Assembly: GCA_947034895.1 (NCBI GenBank)
Contig: OX344763.1
Span: 1,366,501 to 1,430,500, forward strand
Length of the DNA stretch: 64,000 bases
Source of the DNA: Rhytidiadelphus loreus
Taxonomy: Eukaryota; Streptophyta; Bryopsida; Hypnales; Hylocomiaceae
Reading direction: 5' to 3'
Shown: positions 22,899 through 34,400 of the stretch, piece after piece
Layout of the letters: every line of letters begins with the position of its first letter
Position numbering within the stretch: the first letter of the stretch is position 1
Notes under the pieces: generated by a model
Told to the model about the DNA's origin: nothing
Database searches by the model: none
What the model saw: only the letters and a program-made list of their open reading frames with translations
Made by a program: the position numbers and the translations under genes

Positions 22899-23177
22899 CT
22901 ATTTGTAGGAGTCCAGTGTGAAACTGAAATCAGCTGTAAGTTGCAATTCGGAAACCTCTACAGTAGGCTCGGGAACTGTTTGTCCCATACTGTTTGCCGT
23001 GACGGAGGTGCTCTCAGTTTTACAAATACAGGGCGGTTGCTCTTGAGAACTACGAAGCCGGGTGCTCAGCACAGAGCGAACTATTCTTTCGCCTTTTACT
23101 AAAGAATACCGTGCGCTGGGTACACTTACCGGCATATCCAATTTTTTGGAATGCTCCTCACGGAGCCCATCAATCAA
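22899..23177 (-). other. Isolated ORF, possible remnant of a transposon or gene
   Basis: This 92-codon frame has more coding-like composition than its surroundings, with CpG-containing codons. Upstream in the same frame it begins NFWGLIDGLREEHSKKLD, vaguely reminiscent of the C-terminal helix of some plant transposases, but that resemblance is too short to rely on. There is no plausible splice partner and no start context. I cannot assign a function. Confidence 0.25.
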
Positions 23178-23314
23178 ACCCCAAAAGTTGACACCAGTCT
23201 GTGTAACGTCGTTTGTCAGTTCACTATTTTAACAATGGTTAAAATATAGCTTGGTCAGCTCTTGTTAATTTTTCCTGTGAATTAACCAGATTTAATGGAA
23301 TTTTGCCTATGACA

Positions 23315-23503
23315 GGCAAAATGGGAGGGAGCCCATCACATGCAAAATGGGAGGGAGCCCATCACATGCAAAATGGGAGGGAGCCCATCACATGCAAAAT
23401 GGGAGGGAGCCCATCACAGGCAAAATGGGAGGGAGCCCATCACAGGCAAAATGGGAGGGAGCCCATCACAGGCAAAATGGGAGGGAGCCCATCACATGCA
23501 AAA
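23315..23503. repeat. 26-bp minisatellite, 7 copies, inside an inverted repeat
   Basis: The unit is (G/T)GCAAAATGGGAGGGAGCC plus CATCACA. There are seven nearly identical copies from 23315 to 23496 plus a partial one. Copies 1 and 5-7 start GG and the others TG. Because 26 is not a multiple of 3, several frames stay open and mimic proteins. An inverted, diverged copy lies at 23553-23599, and the left flank forms a hairpin (TTTTGCC...GGCAAAA). Confidence 0.95.
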
Positions 23504-23913
23504 TTATTCTAGTGGTGCAGATTTCAGAACTGGAATGTATATCATTAGTATAATTTTGCCTGTAATGGGTTGGCTCCCATTTTGCCGGTCATAGGCAGAG
23601 TTACCTTAAGTGTAGAATAGTGCTTTGAGTATGGTTCTTGGTATTAGAATGTGTTATTTGAATGTTTTAATAATATATGCTAAAAATGACATTTTTTATG
23701 TTGTACCTGCTATCGGGTTTGGATTCGGCTGAAATTCTAGCATATGTGTCTTGGAATTTGTATTAAGGATACTATGAATATTCAAAGTGTTAATTATTGG
23801 TGTTTCGTAAAAATCAAACCTAGGCATCCAAAGAATGTACTTCCTCCATCCCAAAATGATTTTCATATTGTACAAAATGTTTTGGATTCAAGGCTGAAAA
23901 TAAGATTTCTTAA

Positions 23914-25063
23914 CCCCTAAAGGACCGGACTGTGTTTTTTGGCTGTATAGAAATTTTGGGCAGGTACCTACGAGCGGAGATTCTTATATTTGAGGCTAAA
24001 ATTTTAATAGAATGTGGGGGCGAGGAAGATCTTTCATATGCACCAAATTTCATGACATTTGGAAATACGAGTCAAAAGTTATAGCCTAATATGTTACTTT
24101 TTTCCCCAACCGGGCAGTTCGGGCAGATCAGAAAAAATCACTTTTTTCAGAAACGAAAATTTGGAATTGATTTTCTAGAGTTTTATATACACGAAAAGCT
24201 TTGAATCATTCCATTTTGATCAATGAGTCAAAAGTTATGAGGAATTCTTGTTTGTGGGCAGTTTTGGATTTCCTACTCTAAAATAAACTTTGAAATCCTT
24301 TATCTTACCTAATTTTCAATATTTTTGGACAAAAATAAAATCGTAGGATGTAGATACATTATTACAACATTTCGACCATTGGGATTGGAAATTTTCAATT
24401 CCATATTTAAATTGTAAATAATTTAGTATTTTTAATCATTCTCTACTACTACCTACTTACTATTTTTTTCCTATATGTTGTACTATTCCAAATGATTTGA
24501 AAATTTTCAAGCATGTGTCCAACTTGTCTAGGAAAACAAATCCAAAGAAGAACCACCATTTAGGTCATTTTTTCATAGAAATGTGAGCTTGTGAAGTGCA
24601 GCTGCCCTGCTTTTTGCAAGGTCAAAAAAATGATTTTAGTTAATTTGAATGCTTATATCTTGCAATCCACGTGGTGGAAATGTCTGAAATTTTTATCACA
24701 TGTTTTTGATACTATATAATACAAGATCCTACGGTTAGATATGTCAAAAAAAGTTTTTTTTCAAAATTTTGGTACTTGTACTAGAAATGGCAGTTTTGGA
24801 GCGTTTTTGGTGAAAGTATAGTGACGGTCCTTTAACCCTTGAACGCCGGGCCGGTAGCTGTGGAAATCAGCTGTTTTGTCACCATGTGAATTGTTGGCTT
24901 AAAAAAATGGAAATGTACTCATTGGAAGACAAACTACTGTAGACCATCTTCCCTTTCCACACAAATTTTGGAGGATGAATAGTTGTATTTTTGTCCTACA
25001 CGTAGAGATTCTTTGTCATTCATCGGCCGAAAAATGTCCGCCGCGGCGTTTATGGGTTAAGGG
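23914..25063. mobile_element. piggyBac-like non-autonomous element (about 925 bp plus nested insertion)
   Basis: TTAA stands at 23910-23913 and 25064-25067. The left end is CCCCTAAAGGACC. The right end, once the nested element and one TTAA are removed, is the complement of CCCTTAAAGGACC, a 12/13 match. The interior is A+T-rich, non-coding, and shared in inverted orientation with 26721-27719 (blocks such as TCAAAAGTTATG, AAATAAACTTTGAA, CCATTGGGATTGG). TTAA duplication plus CCC ends is the piggyBac superfamily signature. No transposase is present. Confidence 0.75.
24836..25056. mobile_element. Nested TTAA-flanked MITE (221 bp) inside the 23914 element
   Basis: The ends are CCCTTGAACGCCG and the complement of CCCATAAACGCCG (11/13). 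They are flanked by TTAA at 24832-24835 and 25057-25060. The insertion sits 3 bp from the outer end of the host element, splitting its right terminal repeat at an internal TTAA. G+C content is higher at the ends than in the host element. There is no coding capacity. Confidence 0.75.
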
Positions 25064-25067
25064 TTAA

Positions 25068-26716
25068 ACCTGTTTGGCATTGTAAGTAGAGTTTGGTGCA
25101 TTCTTATTATCCTAAAAACTTTGAGTTTTGGAGGCCTTTCCAAAGTGTAGTTTTGGAGTAATAAAAGTTGAATTTTGGGGGCATTTCCAACAAGCATTTG
25201 ATGGGCACTTAATTGTTGAGTGTGAGGTTTTCATTTTGTACCTAGGTGGTTAGTGTGGGCCCAAGCCCATGTGTGGACCTCTGTTCCAAGTTTTAGAGTT
25301 TCATCTTTTTCAATTGAGCAACACTAACAAAGGTGCAAAAAATAAAAATGAACAATGTTGATTGACCCCTTTAGTCATTTCATTCGTCTTTCAATTGATG
25401 ATTGCATAGACGGAGGGAGAATTACTACTTTGAGTTGTTTTGTTGGTTTTAGATAGCAATTGAAAGCATTCGATGAGATTTCTCTACTGGGAAGGGCCGT
25501 GAGTTCCCAAGAAGAAAACTGGACGAAACTGACGAAATTGGACGAAAGCCGTTGTTTGCAAGCTTGCTGACCTGGCCAAGCGACTGCCAGGTCGATTCTT
25601 TCAAAAAAAACAATTTTTTTTTAACTTTGTTTTCCATTTTAAGAACTTTAAAATTTATTTATTTATTTATTTTAGAAAAAAAAAAAAAAACTGTCAGCCG
25701 CATTCGATAGGGCCCGGGGGAACGGAGCTAGGAACAGCCTGAAATGGCCCTCCAACCCCCCTGAATCACATCTAATGCTAAATCTAACCAATTTGCAATG
25801 TCACAAAGTGCAAAAGAAGATCATTTTGGGACAGAGGTAGTACATTTTAAAGAAATATATTTATTTCTAATTTTCCTTAAACTTTTGGGTAGCTATATAA
25901 AAAATATTTTAAAATAAAATAAAATTAGAAGCCTCTTGTAAAATAGATCAATATCTAAAAAAATGAATTTTATTCATTCTATTTTAATTGAGTAGGTGAG
26001 AATATGGCAGATATTTTTTTGTAAACAGTTAGGAAATCTCCTAGAATATTTTTATATGGGCTCATTGTGAACATTGTGGTCTTAGAAATGGTAAGAAATA
26101 TGGTCTTTTGAAAAAAAAATTATATAGACCACTTTGAATATTATGATCTTGGAGATGGTAAAGAAGCATGATCTGAAAATTGATGGAATAGTTATAAATG
26201 TAATTCCAAAATTTTCAATTTACCTAGATTTCAATGTGTATTATTTTGTAGTATTATTGCTCCAATTAGAAATACTCAATTTTGTTTGTTCTCTAATTCC
26301 ACAACCCACTTTAGACCCTAATTTTGTCTGTTGCCTTGCCCCAAAAATATGCAAATTCTTTCTTGAAAGATGCAAATCCCTTCAAGATTTTGACAAAGTC
26401 GGTAAATGAATGACCAAATGGATAATGTGTCAATCTTTGATTAGTGGAAACTCAAATGCCAATAGATACATAAAAAAGGGCGATTATGGTGTGTTTATTA
26501 TTGGCAATTTTATAATTTCAAGGCTAACCACTTCAAAATTTTATAGAAATTACAATTTTAATCAGAAAATTATAATTCCACTTGGATTTGATATGTGAAA
26601 TAAGTGCACACCTCTAAAAAATATGTGTCCCTCAGAATTGACCTTAAGATATCTAGATTCCAAATTAGGGTGGTAATAGGCTTGTCTACCTTAATTAATG
26701 GTCAGGCTTGTCTACC
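25068..26716. other. A+T-rich intergenic DNA
   Basis: No gene is seen. There is a TTTA/A-run microsatellite around 25655-25690 and several short ORFs without recognisable domains. From 26660 the sequence becomes copies of a unit with TTAATGGTCAGGCTTGTC, which is the target of the next element. Confidence 0.5.
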
Positions 26717-26720
26717 TTAA

Positions 26721-27331
26721 CCCCTAAAGGTCAGAGACTATGTTTTCACCAAAATTGCTCCAAAACTGCCCTTACATTTACAAGCACCAAATTTTAGATG
26801 AAAAACATTTCTGGACATATGAAACCATAGGATCTTGTAGTAAAATAGTTTGAAAAGACGTGGAAAATTTTTCAGAATTTTCCACCACGTAGATTGCAAG
26901 ATATTAACATTTGAAGTGATAAAAATCCTTTGGGGGGCCCTGTGAAAATACAGGCAGCTATACTTCACAAGGTCACATTTGTATGAAAAATGTCCAAAAT
27001 GGTTGTTATTCTTTAGATTCCTTCTTCAAGGCAAGTTGGCTATATGCTTGAAATTTTTTAGATCATTTGAAATTGTACAACATACAGGAAAAAATAATAA
27101 GTAGAAAGTAGAGAATGTTTAAAAATACTAAATTGTTAACAATTTATTTATTGAATTGAAAAATGCCAATCCCAATGGTTGTAATGTTGCAATAAACAAT
27201 ATACACCTAATTTTTTTTTTTAAGTTCCAAAAATATTAAAAATTGAGTTAAATAAAGGACTTCAAAGTTTATTTTAGAATAGAGATTCTATAACTACTCA
27301 CAAACTAACCCAAACTAAAATTCGTCATACC

Positions 27332-27369
<38 letters not shown>

Positions 27370-27719
27370 CTAAGGAATCAATTTCAAGTTTTTATTTATT
27401 TTTTAAATAATTTTCAAAGAAGTTTTTTTTTCTGCTCAGACTACCCGCCAAATACTAAAAATTACATATCATGCAATAACTTTTGAACCATGTAGTCCAA
27501 AGTGATGAAATTTTTTGGGCCGCCAAATACTAAAAATTACATATCATGCAATAACTTTTGAACCATGTAGTCAAAAGTGATGAAAATTTTTGGGCCTTAA
27601 AATTACTCCTCAGGCACATGTTGTGTAGAAATTTCAAAGAAAAAAAATAAAAATTCCATTCATAGTGAGCTACCCAAAATCACTATGTTGCCAAAAAACG
27701 GTGTTTGGTCCTTTAGGGG
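26721..27719. mobile_element. piggyBac-like element, second copy, inverted (999 bp)
   Basis: TTAA stands at 26717-26720 and 27720-27723. The ends are CCCCTAAAGGTCA and the complement of CCCCTAAAGGACC. The interior aligns, in reverse orientation, with the element at 23914. The element is inserted in a short tandem repeat (GGTCAGGCTTGTCTACC), copies of which remain on both sides. It contains an (AT)n tract at 27336-27366 and a 75-bp internal duplication (27446-27520, 27521-27595). Non-coding. Confidence 0.75.
27336..27366. repeat. (AT)n microsatellite
   Basis: About 15 uninterrupted AT dinucleotides lie inside the element at 26721-27719. Confidence 0.95.
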
Positions 27720-28421
27720 TTAATGGTCAGGCTTGTCTACCTTAATGGTCACCATCCAAGAAGAGGAAAATTTTGGGTAAAGGTCCTCATGATTCCAAAA
27801 TAATTGAAACTACTACATCTAGTCATAATACTATTACACAAGTTAAGACATTCTCCATACCAATAGCTACAAAACATTTTAAAGGTAACAACACCCAATT
27901 TTGACCTATTCGGAAAACATCCCATCTAGATTCTTGCCTAAAATATACACCCTCTATACAATACATGAGAGTCAAAGCTCGATTTTGAATACCCATATTT
28001 TCAGCACTTCAAAAGTTCTTAGCTTCTTCATACAGAGTCCAAAAAATGCATTCTAAGGGAATGTAGAATCCCCTTGCAACTGCCAACAAGACCCAACAAT
28101 TTTTTTAATATTTCAATAATAGGAACCATGCTCAAACTCTTATTCAAACACAATTAGGTGTTGTTACCTTACAGTTATTGAACTTCATCAAAAATACCCA
28201 TCTACGTGGGTTAATAATGTTACGGTGGTGGTATTTTGACAAGCAGTATCTCAACCGTTTTTTCTTACATGTCATGTGGTCACATAATTCCTCGGATTCG
28301 GAAGAGATGGAATTAACTGTTGTCACAATCCACAACAATGTAATTGATCTTATCTTCCAGTACGTGCAAAGCTTGGGCATATATACATGTCTCTAAGCAA
28401 TATTATGGTTTAACTTACATT

Positions 28422-31400
28422 TCAAAATACGTCATCCCAATTGGTTGGATTGGCAGGTATGGTTTCAGGTTTTTCAGTCTGGTCGTCAGGTATACACAAA
28501 CTCTTGTAGTCTGCAATTTTGGGGGGCACCATCTGCAAAACATACACTTGACATCAGGACTTGTTACCTGAACTACATATAAAATTCCACTTTGGTAGTT
28601 AACAATCAATCATAGTAACTTACGAAACATATTGCAACCAATTGTAACAGCTGGATGTGTGGTTTTTTGTGTCTATTGGTACATTTCGCAGTCTTCCTTG
28701 GAGCTTCCTAAATAATCATTGCAACATTACCAATTCTTTTACGTCAAGACCCAAATGGAACTTACAGGGGCCTCTTCCCTTTGTCGGATGAGAAGCTGGA
28801 AATTGATCTCCTTTGTGAAGAAAGGATGCTCTTTGATTTCAGCAAGGCCAGCCTTATGGTTCCCAAGACGAGTCTCAGGATTGGGATCGAGCAACTTCCT
28901 TACGATGTCAATAGCGTTGGCACTCATGTAGGGAGGAAACTTTATCTTGCCTTCAACAACCTTTTGAAATACAATCTACAAGTCAAGAAAAAAGCAAGAG
29001 AATTAAACACCAACATCCATCATTGCCGATCCAAACAAGAAGTAGCAATATCGGCGAGAGATGTAACTTTCCAAGGCACGATTCATGAATCTTTTTAGTG
29101 ATCTTCATGTAACTCGGAAAACTGGGCTCCGAAGTTGTCAAAATTTCTTGGAAGATTAACAAAAATATCTCCGTGACGATGGAGAAATTTCGATGTACTA
29201 GCTCTTTGAATCTTGGATACAACTCCGCCATCGCTAAGTTTGAAGAATATGGAGTACCTGAGGTGGGTCGTTTCCATTGTTGAATGGGCTGGTGTTTGTG
29301 ATCATTTCAAAGATCATGCATCCGAGAGCCCAATAGTCCACAGCCTTGCCATGCCCCTGCCTTTTGATGATCTCAGGAGCCATGTAATCAGGTGTCCCAC
29401 ACATGGAATACGTCCGGCGATTATAAAGTCGTTTTGCAAAACCCATGTCAATCAGCTTGGGATACCCGTTTTCCGCAATCAAGGTGTTTTCAGGTTTGAG
29501 ATCCCGATAAGCTATACCTTTTCCGTGCATATACTCTAGCCTGCACCCAAATCCACTGCTTGATTGAATCAGCCCTGTGGTTAACTTAGTTGATCGACTT
29601 GGTCCAGACAAAGGCAATAAGTTAGCATTCTAATCCGCTGCAATGGTCTGAACAAAATTTCTGGTGGATATTTCAAAACAAGATTTACACTTTCTCATAA
29701 ATCGACAATGAAAACGGAAATTACTCAAAAATCTTACGCAAGCAAGACACCCCCAGCATAAAAAGCAGCCTCCCACTCTTGTAAGCGTCCAACGCGTTGC
29801 AAGAACAAAAACAACTCCCTCCCAGGAGTCAATTCTTCCAAAAGGTAAACCTGTTTCAATCCATAAATATTAGCGGGGAATGCGCTCCAACTACACTCAA
29901 CCTCTTTAATGTGACCTCTAAAAACAACTTTCTGGAATATCCTTCACACTCGTCGCACTATCATTGACTGTAGCTAACTTGTCACACATTCAAACTTCCT
30001 GATAGTAATTTTCTGGGACCCTGGCAATCAGACTAGAGAGGGCAGAGTGTACCATGACATGACGGGTTCTAAGCATGAACACAATTTGAGTGTTCTTGGT
30101 CATAGGTAGATTCGTTTAGAATGAAGGTCTTGTGATGATCTTACATGAGTTTGGTCTTTGTACGTCCGTATCAGCTTATTGATGAAAGGGTGATCAAGCT
30201 CTGCCATGTACATCTTCTCATTTCGCAAATGTTCTTCTTCGTTCATTCGCACAACCTACAACCATTGAAGCATTTAATTCAGATGCACATCAAATAGATG
30301 TACACAAACCACACTCCGCTTGATATTCAGACGAAGAAAGAATTTTCGGTATTAAAGTTTCTCCCTTAAGATAGGTTATTTATACAACGATGTTCGACCA
30401 CAGAGATATCAAGCTCGAGATTGAGTCAACCAGATAAAAGTATACCATACTCTCAAAGGAATCACCTTGGCTTTGCTGACGCATTTAAGAGCATAGTATT
30501 CCTTTGTTTTCCGACTGTACACCAATTTCACCTTGCCGAACAAGCCTGCAAAATGTCATCCAAGTCTTCTTAGACTTTCAGAAACTCCTTGATCAGGCGG
30601 AATTTCTATTATTCAGAAAAATGACACAAAAATTAACAACTTCTCAACTAGCATGGTCAGATGTCCAATTTGCTTAGTTATTTGGCGTTGGTTGCAGACA
30701 CCTTAGACATTTGAACGATAATTATCAGAAGGGCCGATGATAACCAGTTCCTAGGAGGCCAATCTCTTGGAGCTCTGCGAAAGTTATACTCTGAACAAGA
30801 CCCCGCTTCTCAGCTTCACGTCTCCTGATCTCATTCAATTCTTGCAGTGACCCCAGTTGGGCCTCTACAACTGCCCTATCCAAGTAGAAGAGTTCGGCAC
30901 CTGACGTAGCATCCAAACATCCCGCGTTAAAGTGATCACAGCATGCTCCAATATGCAGCTGTGCAGACAAACCAATTATCCCCACGTGCATAGCCATGTC
31001 TCATAAGAGATTATACATACACTTCGAAATAACAAGGTAATCAGAATGACAATTATATACCTGATGAGGCGGGTGGTTCGGCAGGCCCCGCTACAATAGT
31101 GACTAATCTGGGCTCATTGCTCATGAGTGCATCTTCTCCAAAAATGGCACCTTTGCCCAAGATAAGAGGTTCTGGACCTTTAGTGTTTTGCATCACCTCT
31201 GTAACTGTCCCTCGTTTGATTATGTAGAGGCGATCTCCAGGTTCGCCAGCTTTATACACGGCCTCTCCAGGTCGTAAGATTCGCAGACCCAGAGAATGTG
31301 AGAGTTTATCAAGTTCAATGCCTGTGAGGAACTCCAGATATTTGATCTTCCTAACCATCAACAGTCACATTCTGCCACCTATTAATAGCCTACTGATGAA

Positions 31401-34400
31401 GACTGGAAATGCTAAAGACACACACATCCAACAACATAATCTGGGATTTATGCTTTCTTAGATCTTGAAATTAATATCAGAGCTGCATAACATATACTCC
31501 GTAATATGCATATGCATCTCACTTGAAAAAAATATGTTAAAAAAACAACATCGCTTCACTTCAAGTATTTTTCGATTTCTACAGCTAAGTTAAGCTTTTC
31601 TGGTCGAGCTCTCTGTGAACAGAAAAGATTTGATAGGGGAACATGCAGATGAGCACCTGAGATTCTTCAAGTTTGAAATACGAGAAAGAACGTCTTGAAT
31701 GGGTCCCAACACGTCTATAACATCAGCCAATGTGATAGATAAAACTATAGCCCCCGGCGATGATTCAGCAATGGTTGTTGCAAAATAGGAAGCCTTATGG
31801 TGGTCACGTTTAACTGAGTTTTGTAAACACTCATCTCCAAATACTCCATATGTTGGAAACGACCACGCTGAATTAGCCGTCATAGGCCTGCAAAACCAAC
31901 AATCGTCGTATCGTTTACATAGAAAAGAACATATGACAAAATTGAATTTTAAGAATAGCAAGACAAAGCATGTACTCACCAATTAGACCATTTTTAATCC
32001 CTAAATGACTAAATGGTCAGAAGTGGTGACTCCCATATCTATAAGAAATCAAATGAAGACTCTAGGAAGGTGGTAAACATTCCATTAAAAGAAGGAATCA
32101 TGCCCTACAATTTTTTAACGATAAAGATGTGCTTTGGAGTTAATACGATTGGCTAGGAGCTTCCAATGTGGCATTTCTAATTTTAGTTCAGGCAGTAAGG
32201 GGTAAAGGTGCTCCTCCAGTGATGCAAAATGATAGAGTCAAGCTTAGAGTCTAAAGACCGACCCACCCGCAGTATTTCAGCAAACCTGAGGCACATAAAT
32301 ACATGACAAATGTAATGCTGCTCAAATGAAGCACACCAAATAGTCATTTCACCTCAAAGACTTGTTCATGGAACTTACTGCATAACACTCATAGCCCGCC
32401 GTTGTTCAAGACTTTTCCGATCTTGGACTGGTAGCCCTGTTGCCTCTGGAATGGGCTTACCAGGTGGAGATGTTGAGCCTGAAGAGCTCGTACTTGCTGG
32501 AGGAGAGGACGATGGAGGACTGTTTGAATTTGAACCCCCCGGCACAGGTGGTTTGATACTATTGTTGTTATTAATCGGCGGTCCGGCAGCAGAATTCTTT
32601 GTGATGAAAGAAGCAGGCCTGTTCTTCGCGTCTGCTTTTAGAAGGTTCAGATCCACAGGACCTTTGTGCAAAGAAACAAGTCCCATTTGAACGACATATA
32701 TTCGAGCCTCAGCGCCCAGTATGTCTCCGTATCTTGTGATTTCCTCCCCTGATGAAAAATTGTTATTACACTTCAGCACAATAAACAACCAATACAAGTC
32801 ACCTGTTAAGTGCTGTGTTGGGATTTGTTAGCCGAGTAAAAGAACCCTGGTTTCCAAACACACGCGTAATAAAATAGTTGTATTTGTTAAAATGGCGAGT
32901 TTTAGTCTTGTAGAACGCTAAAATTGTGACCTTCATTTACCCAGAGCTCTGAATATTAGGACACTTTGGTGGCCAGAGCTTGAAAACGAGAGCAAGTGTG
33001 GTTCCGTTTAATTCAGAGGTTTCAGTTGGGCGCTAATTTCACCGAATTCCGTCATTTCAACTAAGATGAGGACTAAAAACATAGCTAATAGAGTAAATCT
33101 AAAACGTTAAACTAAGCATTTCTGTACATTTCACCTATTATACCCAGATTATGCATCAAGGTATTCAGAAAAATTCGTTAAATTAATCACCTTCGTATTC
33201 TATGAAATTTTTAACACGCTAACATTTGGCGAAATCCAGAGAAGTCTCCTGTCTTCAGTGTACCTTTTGGGTAGTTCGATTCCGTCAATTTTTGGGCCAG
33301 ATGGATAATTTGATCACTATTGAGCTCCAAAAATGCAGGCACCCGGTTGAGACCAATAGCTGCAAGTTGTATTTGAAGACCTTTTCTCATGGATTTTAAC
33401 ATTTCTTTTGTGAACAATGGCCGAGGAATACATATGATCTCCGTCTGATGCATCATATAGAGCGATAAATTGATTACAAATGGTATACCTACTAATTGTA
33501 GAGAAATATATTCAAAGGTGCTTACACTCTTGAACTTGACATTATACCAATGATAAAGAACATGTGGCTTGAGCAAGTTACTTGATCGGCTGCAGCATTG
33601 AAATTCCACGAACTGATGAGGTCATCATTCAAAAGCACTGCTTCACCAAGAATCTCCAACCTATCCAAAAGAGCCAATGTTTCACCACCGATAGCACCTC
33701 TTCCTGGCATTGCATTACCTATTGTTGCACCCCAGGTCATCCTTACCTGACCATCTTGTATTACATACACCTACCATCCCAAACCTGGAAAAATTAGAAT
33801 GGGATAATTCGGACCAGCGACTGCCCAATTGCAACAGAATTTAACGCACAAAGTTGATGTCTATCGCACAAACGTTGGCACAGTCGATCTAAATCATCAC
33901 AAGTCACTGGTGTTACATTTCAGAAGATCAATTTCACTGAAGATAAGAATTGACCTTATCCATCGTCGCGCCGGCCTTAATGATACTCTGACCTCTTGTA
34001 AATTTTAAGATGGTGCAATTGCTACTCATTTTAATGATATCACGAGTTGCTAACTTCTTGAGTACAGGAGTCTCTCTCAACACCTGTAAAACATTAAACG
34101 GTCATTTAGTTCTCTCACCATTACGTCATAAACATTAGAAATCTGCATTAAATTAGTAGAATTCGCTTAATTGATGATACTCGCGTTTTCGTAAAGATGC
34201 AATTTCGGAGAGAAAAGAAATGAGCAGCGAGAATCAAGAATCTTGTTAACAAGCAGAGGAAAAAGTAGGCATGTTAAACCTAAATCTTGGTACTGAAGAG
34301 GGTACCAAGAGAAATTCAAGGAGGAAGACGTGCGTTCAATTATCCAGCTTCTGATAAATGACAAAGATTTCAACCAAACCTGAGCTATGGGAGACCCAGA

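Noticed and set aside
23303..23594. Three overlapping ORFs of repetitive peptides
   Set aside because: They arise because a 26-bp stop-free unit is read in several frames; there is no gene-like context.
32451..32690. Plus-strand ORF rich in Gly, Glu and Leu
   Set aside because: It is the shadow of the Pro/Ser/Asn-rich linker of the PKG exon on the other strand.
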